This document shows, one piece after another, positions 27,801 through 36,800 of a stretch of DNA of 64,000 bases. The notes below the pieces were generated by a model. The model searched no databases, was not told where the DNA came from, and saw only the letters and a list, made by a program, of their open reading frames with translations. The stretch comes from Petrosia ficiformis. Its lineage: Eukaryota > Porifera > Demospongiae > Haplosclerida > Petrosiidae. The DNA lies in NCBI GenBank assembly GCA_947044365.1, contig OX345638.1, positions 4,724,201 to 4,788,200 of the forward strand, given 5' to 3'. Position 1 is the stretch's first letter, and every line of letters begins with the position of its first letter. A program made the position numbers and the translations under genes.

Positions 27801-30800
27801 TATAGGAAAGTTCAATTTGAGTTTTCACCCCTTCTGTATTTAATTCCCACTTGTTACTCCTATGTGATGTATGGTCAAAGTATTTGATACTTTATATAGA
27901 ATATTTTCTTTTTGATGATTCAAACAACTATGAAATTATTTTGTTATTAACCCTACAGCATTAAGCATGTTCTTCATAATTCTTCCCATTTATAACACTG
28001 GTGCCTCTAATGCAGATATCTTAGCCATTGTTCACTTTTTGTATCCCAAACTTTAGCTTCTTTTGAACATTGAGTAATACTTGTAGGAACTTGCTTACTA
28101 GAACTCAAAATTTCCAAAGCATTTCGTAAGGGCTAAGGCATAGTTCTCTCCCTATATATTTTGATAGCAACTAAGGCAAACAAAATGACCTCCATGTGCC
28201 ACAGCTACACCTATAATATTGAATTTTACTGTATGAGAAATGTCTCAGCTGCCCACACGATTGTGTGGGCATGGTCAACGAAATGTCAAATTATTGGGCT
28301 CTTTTCAAAACCGCTCAACAGAGGACACCCCCTTATAATCTTCCATAGTCCATATTTAGAGCAAAGTGTAGCTGAAGAACCATAAACGCTTTTAGCAAAT
28401 TTCACAGGCTTATCACTAAAGTGATGCTTTGGCACACAATGAATGCACTCCCATATGCACTGGGGTCAAATGATACATATACACATGTATGTAATCTCAG
28501 ATGTTTACTTGAGACTCCAGATATAGGATAATAATTCTTTATTGGCATTCTGAATTTTGCTAAGTGGGTGCTTTAAACACATCTCCTTTGCAATCTACTA
28601 TATTGTACACATTTTGTATCCTCACAGGATGGAAACACACCATTGGATCTTGCAGAGAAAGACTCTAAGTATAAAGAACATTCCCGTATTCTGAAAGATG
28701 CATTGGTGAGATAAATAATCATTCATGACGTTTACAACCCTATTTGAGCTTTGAAATATAATTATTAATCCATGAAGTTTACATCGTCCTCAAGTACTTG
28801 TGGATGCCTGAGCATAGAGACAAGGAAGAGAGCTGTGCATGCCAAACTCACACACACAATTTGCATGTTACTACTACTTAATACTTCGTTTCTGAGAAAT
28901 ATGATTGATATATGGGAAATAGGCAACATATGTTTGTTTCCCAAATCTTACTAACTTTCTCCATCATCAGTGGAGAAACGACCATGCAGCAACTTCAGTC
29001 TTCATAATTCTTACTTACACACTTCACATAAAGTTATTACTTGTAGATAATTGACTTCACATAACATGTAGGAAAGCAAGCAATTCTCATTACTGGAGCA
29101 CACACACACACTTATTGCTTACCACTTACTGCTTTTTTTAATTTATATTTTTGAGTCCTAGATCTTTTAGACTACGTCATCCAAAAACATTTCCTATTAT
29201 AATAATGAGAAATACGTAGTACCTGAACATACAAATTCTGTCTGTGTGGAGATGTTTGTGTAGGCATGTACAAAGTTGTCCATACTCTCTTCTCTGCCTC
29301 TCTGGCCACACAATCAAAAAAGGCCAGGGATGAGGCAACCATAATTTTTGAAAAGGGTAATGAGTATGCTAATAATCATTTCATTCTCTATATCCAGAGA
29401 AGTCAAGGAACACCTGTCGCAATGAAAGAGGACAAGTCAGAGGAACAAAGTGAGAAATGCTTTTATTACTGTTAATAGTGTATTTTGTGTGGAATGGAGT
29501 AAATTTGTCCAAGAGATTTAAAGTAATAAATAATGTCATTATATATTTCATAGTTTGGATGCATAATGAATCTAGTAACATAATCTACCCAATTTATACA
29601 ACACAAATCAGTTCTATAAATGACTTGTGTTTAATTTACAGATCTGTAAATCAAATAGAGGACTACCAGAAGTGTTGTGACTTGCAATATTTGTATTGAT
29701 TGAAAATAATTATCAACATAACTAGCACTAAAATATTCATAGTAGCATTTTTATTGTACATTTTGTATCGTATTTTGCCTCATAATAATATTATAGTTGT
29801 TTTATTTTCTGTTTTAGCTAAAGTTAAAATGAGAGATTGTTTAATTAACAAATGCTTGATGCAATTAAATGCATGATAATGAATGAGTAATGTTATATAA
29901 ATACGTGTGATCAGTATTTACTTTAAGATATTTTGTTTGTTAATGGCTATATAGTGGTGTGTAATTTGTTGTGTAATTAACCAAAAGATATCACAATAGC
30001 CACGTTATACCTTTTCATTGATAATGGCTGACATGAAGTGGATCTCACTGACTAGACTCTTCACTGTCTCTGTCACAATGATCAGTATTAATAACTATTA
30101 TATCTAAGGAATTTGTACATGCATGTAGCATTGGCTTGATAATAAAATGATGATCTACACATCATTGATAATTTACATAGTAGCCTTCAATCTTCCACTT
30201 TAACTGCTTTAATAATATAAATGCGTTAAAATTGATCATTCTTCATTTTACACAATGAGGCTTTTTGTACTTTAACATATATGCTTAGTTGCACTTTACA
30301 AGACATGTTTTAATTAGTCTTGGAGTGAAAAGAACAATAATTTTATTTGTACTGAGGTTTTCATAGTGATAATGAGTTTCCTTACTTGTGCCAATAGGAA
30401 TTGTCTCATGATCTTAAAAGTAAAAAATTTAGAAATGTGCAGGATTCCTGTGTACTTCAGTATTTTATTGCACATTCTTTACAACTTTCTTGTGAGGTTT
30501 CAAATTAGAGAACTATATGTATTTTTAGTGTTTATTTTTCATTAATATTGAAGCAAATAATGATATTAATATTTATTATTATAGATGACAGTGAAGATAA
30601 ATCTAAGGAACCAACCGAAACAATAAAAGGTAACTGGTTATTATGCATAGTTATTTATATTTGATTATGTAATTATTTATCCTTGCTATGAGCAGTTTGG
30701 AATAAATAGTTGTTTATAAAGCTTATATGTTTTAATGCTTCAATATTTATAATTTGAAGAAATTGAGAGTAGATTTCCCACTTTGTGGAAATTTTTTTCA

Positions 30801-33800
30801 CTAATTTTCCAGTCCACATGCAATTATATCTATATACCTGTTTACCATGATAATGATGATCATGAATAAACTCCTTTACTAAGTTAATTTGGTGGGAATT
30901 GTGTACTAATGTTAATTATCAAATGACATGCAAAGTTCATTTTTCCTCCTCTTTACAGATATGAGCTCTAGTGACACCAAGAAACAGGACAAAACCCAGC
31001 AAGGTATACTGACTAATGTACAGTTTCAATGGCTTTATCATAAATATTTTAGCTGTAACAGGTCTTGTGTTGAGTTCCTCTGAATGTATAGAAACTTGAT
31101 AGCCTCAGCTTTAAAAATACTTCTTGCAGGAATTCATTGTGTAGCATAATTGGGAATTTTGTTATAGTTCATATATTTAATGTATTTAAATGACTAGGTA
31201 TGCATAATGATAGAATATAAAGAGAGAGATACACATGTCCATAAAACTTCTGAACCATCAGAGGTTTGAAACCAAGACCTTCTGATTGCTAGTCAGATGT
31301 TCTATCATTTGAGCTAGTGGAGCCAGGTTGAGGAAAAGCATTTCTCAGTTTATATTCTCTCATCAAACCTAGTGATTTAAATAGTTTAATTACAAATTAG
31401 TCCATTTATGCATCTGAAAACAACTGTACATTTGGTGACGATGCCCCCACGATATGTTGCTTTGTATGGGTCCAGTTCAAAGGAATTGGTCTTACCTGTC
31501 CACCTACAAGAAGTTCTGACAGCACATGCATAGTAGTTGTGGTAGTAGACTAGTGATACCAAGTAGAGAGAGACACATACAGCTGAATTTGCCTGACCTA
31601 AGTAGTAAACATTTGACTATGAAATGCTCTTCAGTAACTCAGATGATAGAGCATTTGTCCATCAATCAGAAGGTCTTGGGTTCCAACACCAACTGGATCA
31701 AATCTTTCCTGGACATGAGTCTCTCTCTTCATATTTTTTCAGTTTCAATTTACTATTGTAAACTTATGTCATCTCCTCATATACTGTTAGCCTCATGTAT
31801 CTGAGCTATTTCTAAAAGGAGGAAACATATGGGGAAAATGTGTTAGAATTTGTGAACGTCTGGAAGAATTTCTGTATAACCAACAAAATCAGTAGATCAT
31901 GTCAATTTCACCACAAACATTTGATTACAGTGTAACTGACAATTAGAAAACTTTCTAACTCTGTCCTTAATATTTCTGCTAGAATGAACAATCATTCTGG
32001 TATTTGTGACTTTTTAGGATGTCTTCTATGCAATAAAGTAGGTTAGAATATTCAGCAATCACATTGGAAGGATATAATATACCTATAAAGTGTGATTACA
32101 AAATCCTGCTGCTGTACACAAGTCAAAATGTTTAGTAATCCATCAATTAATTTAAAATTCTTGTATTCTTGTCACAAGTTCTATCACACTTTTCTCAGAT
32201 GTGTCATACATTTAGCTATAATCAGTGAGACTATTTCTCTGTATATGCAGCATCGTAATATTTTCTTGATTATCTTATTAGTGAATAGCTATACTACTAA
32301 TAATTATATATATTATGTATATCCTCACATTATTTACTGAGAGTAGCAGAATAGATAACTTTTTATTTCCCATTTATTTACAGAATTTTTACAGATACTA
32401 GAAAAAGCAAGAAAGGAAGGTTTCGTGTCCATTAAGTGGACAAATTTTTCAATGTTTGGAGCATCTGGCGTCGGAAAAACTTCCTTGTTAAACCTCCTAT
32501 TACGAAAAAAACCAGTACTGGATCATGACAGCACTACTGTTGTCAAATCTCCTGCCGTATGTTTAGTGAGGGAAGTTGCAAATAATGATGATGAGGATGA
32601 GGGTACATCTTCATCTGATGAAAGCCAGGAGAGTGGTGACACCGCAGTCACGGAATTTGGAAGGAATATTATCATTGCTGATGGAAATTGCTACTGGGTG
32701 TCTGCAGATGCAGAGGAAGTGAAGATCAAATTCATCCAGGCCTTAAAGCATGGTGTTCGAAGTCGAGTTAGTAAAGCTGAACTACCGCCACAATTGATGG
32801 AAGACCAACTCCGCATGAAGAAAAGCATTACTGACATTGAATCAGTTAAATCATCACCACTTACATCCGTTTGGACACCAACGACAAAACCCCAACACTC
32901 TATTTCTACTTTCGATGAATTTCTCGAACTGTTGTCTAAGGTAGAAAAGTCTGATGAGTTGTACAATGCTCATATGATGTATGGTCTTGACTCAGGAGGC
33001 CAAGCTGCTTTCCTTGATATCGCTCCAGCTCTATTGCGTTTTAATTCTCTCAACATGATTGTCCTAAGGCTTGACGAAAAGCTTGATGACAAAGCAAATT
33101 TCTTTTTTTCCGTACGTGGGAAAAGAGTTGGCAAAGGTGAGAAAAGGCAGATGAGCACTCTGCAGCTGACGAAAGGCTTTATTCGATGCAAATCGCAGCT
33201 TCGTCCTCCTCTTTTGCAAGGAGTTGAGAATGTTCAACAGCAGGGAAAGCCAAATTATATAGTAGTTGGTACTTGTTATGATAAGTATGAAATGCTTCAA
33301 CAAGGTAACCAGCTTGAAGAGAGCCTTGATGAAAAAAATCATCGTCTTCGTAGTGAGCTCAAAAGGTATGAAGATGTTCGAATTGATTACATTGAAGAAA
33401 AAGATGTAATCTTTCCTATTGACACGACAAGTAGAAAAAAGCATGAACGCCATATCGCAAAACGAATCCGTCAGATTACCAGCCAGTCTTACATTACAGC
33501 CGAAGTTCCAGCACGATGGTTCTTCTTTCAGTTAGAGCTCAAGTCAAAATCAAAAGGCCGCAGAGTAATAAGCCTTCGTGAGTGCCTTGAAATTGGAAAA
33601 TCTATTGGTATGTCAGAAAGTGAGGTAAAAGCTGCTCTGTGGTACTTCCATAATTTGACTTTATATCTCTACTTTGCCGATATTCTACCTAAAGTTGTGT
33701 TTCTTGACCCTCAAGTACTATTTGATATGCTCTCTCAATTAATTGCTGTCTCATATGGAGGTGACCGCTACGATGTTGCCACAATTAAAAATCTCAAGTA

Positions 33801-36800
33801 TAAGGGTATATTCAATCGAGAGTTACTAGATATCATAAATTTACAGGAAGATGGTTTCTCGTCTGACGATTTTCTCAAGCTAATGCAAGGCTTACTGATC
33901 ATCTCGAAGATCCCTCCCGACACAAAGTATTTTATTCCATGTGTCCTAGATACAATTGATGATCCATTTGAAAATCATCCTGGTGAGAATGTCGAGCCTC
34001 TTTTTCTCACATGGGATGATCAGTTGATTCCAAATGGTCTGTTTACAGCACTTGTTGTGTTCCTTCTCGAGCTTGATTCTTCAACTAAATTTAAATTGGG
34101 AAGTGATATTCATCGCAACAAAGTGGTCTTGAGGTGTCAAGATTTCGGTGGTACTATGCATTTACTTGACCAAGTAGAATGGCTAGCTATACGCTACTTC
34201 GGTCCATCTGGTAACTGTTACAGTGTACTTCGTATCGTTCGTAATGGCATGAAATCGGTCGTACGTCAGTTTGGCTGGGATGAATCACTATCCTTTGCAC
34301 AAGAAATGTTTCAATGTAAAATTGCGAAATGCACTAAGCCATCGTTCCATCTCTGTGAGGTGGGTAAATCTAAAGCAATACTTACTTGCAGTGGAAGTGA
34401 TATTACATGCAAGGCTGACACGTTCCGTCATCTATCTTGGTTTAATCCAACAGGTAAGTTAGTTAATCATATAGGTTTTATGATTGTGCTTATATAGCCA
34501 TCATTATTTATATTTCATTCATGCTGCTTTATGTACAGGTGTTCTTAAATCACACAATTCCTCTTTTTCTATAGTCTCACAGGATGAAACTGATGATACA
34601 CTATTAACAGGTATGGAAGTATAATAGATAACAATGTGATACGAAAATTAACGTTTGTGTGAAAGTACTTAGTGCACTGGAATATTTATATTAGCTGTAA
34701 TGTTGTAACCATGTGAACTTTAAACTCTTCAAAAAGACAGAGAACCAACTCTCCTTACATTGTCCATAAGTGTTGTTAATAATTTTATTTCCGGTTTACC
34801 CTCATTAATAATAATATTGTGGCAATGATACTTGATAAACAATATCATAATGTTTTGTATACTAAATTTGATGTATTCGGATGACAAATGATGAATGGTA
34901 ATTTTCTTATTGCAAATTATTATCACAATAATAATCATTATAATCATACTTTTTTAGAGGACACTCAAATTCTTAAGAAGTCTCCAAACAGTGCAGAAGT
35001 GTTTGATTTAATCAAGTGCCACTCTTCCAGATGGGAAGAATTTGCAAGTGGACTGCGAGTTCCTTTGAATACACGTGAATCCTTAAGACACAATATCACC
35101 TTAGAAGATGGAGGTAGATTGGAACGAGTTGTGGTGAAATGGATTGAGTCACAATGTTCCCCGGTGACATGGGAGAATATAGTTCACATTTTAGTATCAA
35201 TGGACTTAAAGACAACAGCAGGTGAAGTTATGGACTACTTAAAATGCCAGCAAGTTATCGACAAATCCCAAAGTAAGCTGTGTTAAACCGAACCAACTAA
35301 TTCTCCTTACTTTGTCCATAAGTGTTATTAATAATAACAATATTTAATTTCTCATTGTCTCGCACTAATAATTTATATATCTTATACATGTATGGCATAA
35401 TTCGCACACCATGGTGTACACTACCATAGCTTACTACTAAAATTATGCCACAGTTAGTGCATGTGTTATACTTGTGGCTAAATTAAATAGTATGATATGC
35501 TGATTATTATGACAGTACTATATAAGACATTTCTCCATTTAGGTTTTGAAGATGTACAATTTCCTGAATCACACATTAAAATTGATAAAGAGTAAGTGAT
35601 TTAAGAACTGTCTTTACAAATCTAGTTTCCACCATAGTGTGGAGGAACAAATACCTGTAATTAAATCCAACTTCTTGCTTAAACATAGTTTGCAATGTTT
35701 GAAAAGAATTAAGAACTCAATGTTCAGATTTTCCACGAATTTGTGATTGAACAATATTTATTATACTCAATTTAAGCACTTATATTAAACTCCCATTTGC
35801 CTGTTACAGTTACAGAGTTTCTTTGAAGAGGTCTTATGAAGATATTTTTGAATCTCCTAAGAGAAGAAAGGAAGAAGACGAGCAGTATATCATGTCAGCA
35901 TTTGCAGGACAGAAGAGACATCAAGATGAAAATTATGACTCCCAACTCAGTCTAAAAGCACCAAATTTAGATATTAAAACATGTAAAACAGGTGTGTGTG
36001 TATGTGAGGTGTGGTAATGTGACATTTACAAATAATTACATTATTATTATGTCAAGATTAGTGGATGAAAAACTAATTAATAGTGGAAATCTAGAATTTT
36101 ACATAATGGATCAATCCAGATCCTTTAATTGAAAAATAATACACTATTGAGTTTCTCTTTGTAGTGGAATCTACTTCAAAACTCATTGATCATGACGAAA
36201 AAGACTCACTATCTGAATGTAAATCAGTGAATTACATTACATCATAATTGCAATAATGGACACCTAGAATCCCTTTTGAAACCTGTATCCATCCTGAAAC
36301 ATAATTGTTTTACATAAAATAATTATGTTTTTGTGTTGCTTCACGTCGTCAGCCTAAGTTCCAATCATATAGTCATAATGATTAGAATAATGAATGAGTC
36401 ACTAATAGCACGTTTTCACAAGTTTAATGATAATCCAACCATGTGTATGAAACCAAAGTGTATTTGCATAAAGTAATTGTATTCATTCTTCGGTTTAGTT
36501 TGCATCCGTTTTGCCTTTCAACTCTTCAACCATTGTAGGTAGTTATTTCAGCTATTTTGCATTTTTCACAACACATCTGGTATTTGTTATAATTATAATA
36601 ATCATTATTAAATAAACTGTATGTCCTTCTCGTATCTAGAGTATAGTATATAATCTCACTTCTATTTATTTTTTAGCTGCCTTAACTGATGCACCACAGC
36701 TTCCATTCCAAAAAATGCAGCTGATAGACTTGTCCATTGAGCAGGTATAAAGAGAAATCAATACTTCTTTACAATAATAAGTATTTCTATATTTCCTTAT

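Noticed and set aside
31212..31745. Two tRNA-like sequences
   Set aside because: The A and B boxes are degenerate, the acceptor stems do not pair, and both carry the same non-tRNA tail, so SINE copies rather than tRNA genes.
36537..36583. Candidate small exon after 'aaccattgtag'
   Set aside because: No suitable donor in phase. Splicing 36218 to 36677 keeps the SAM frame without it.
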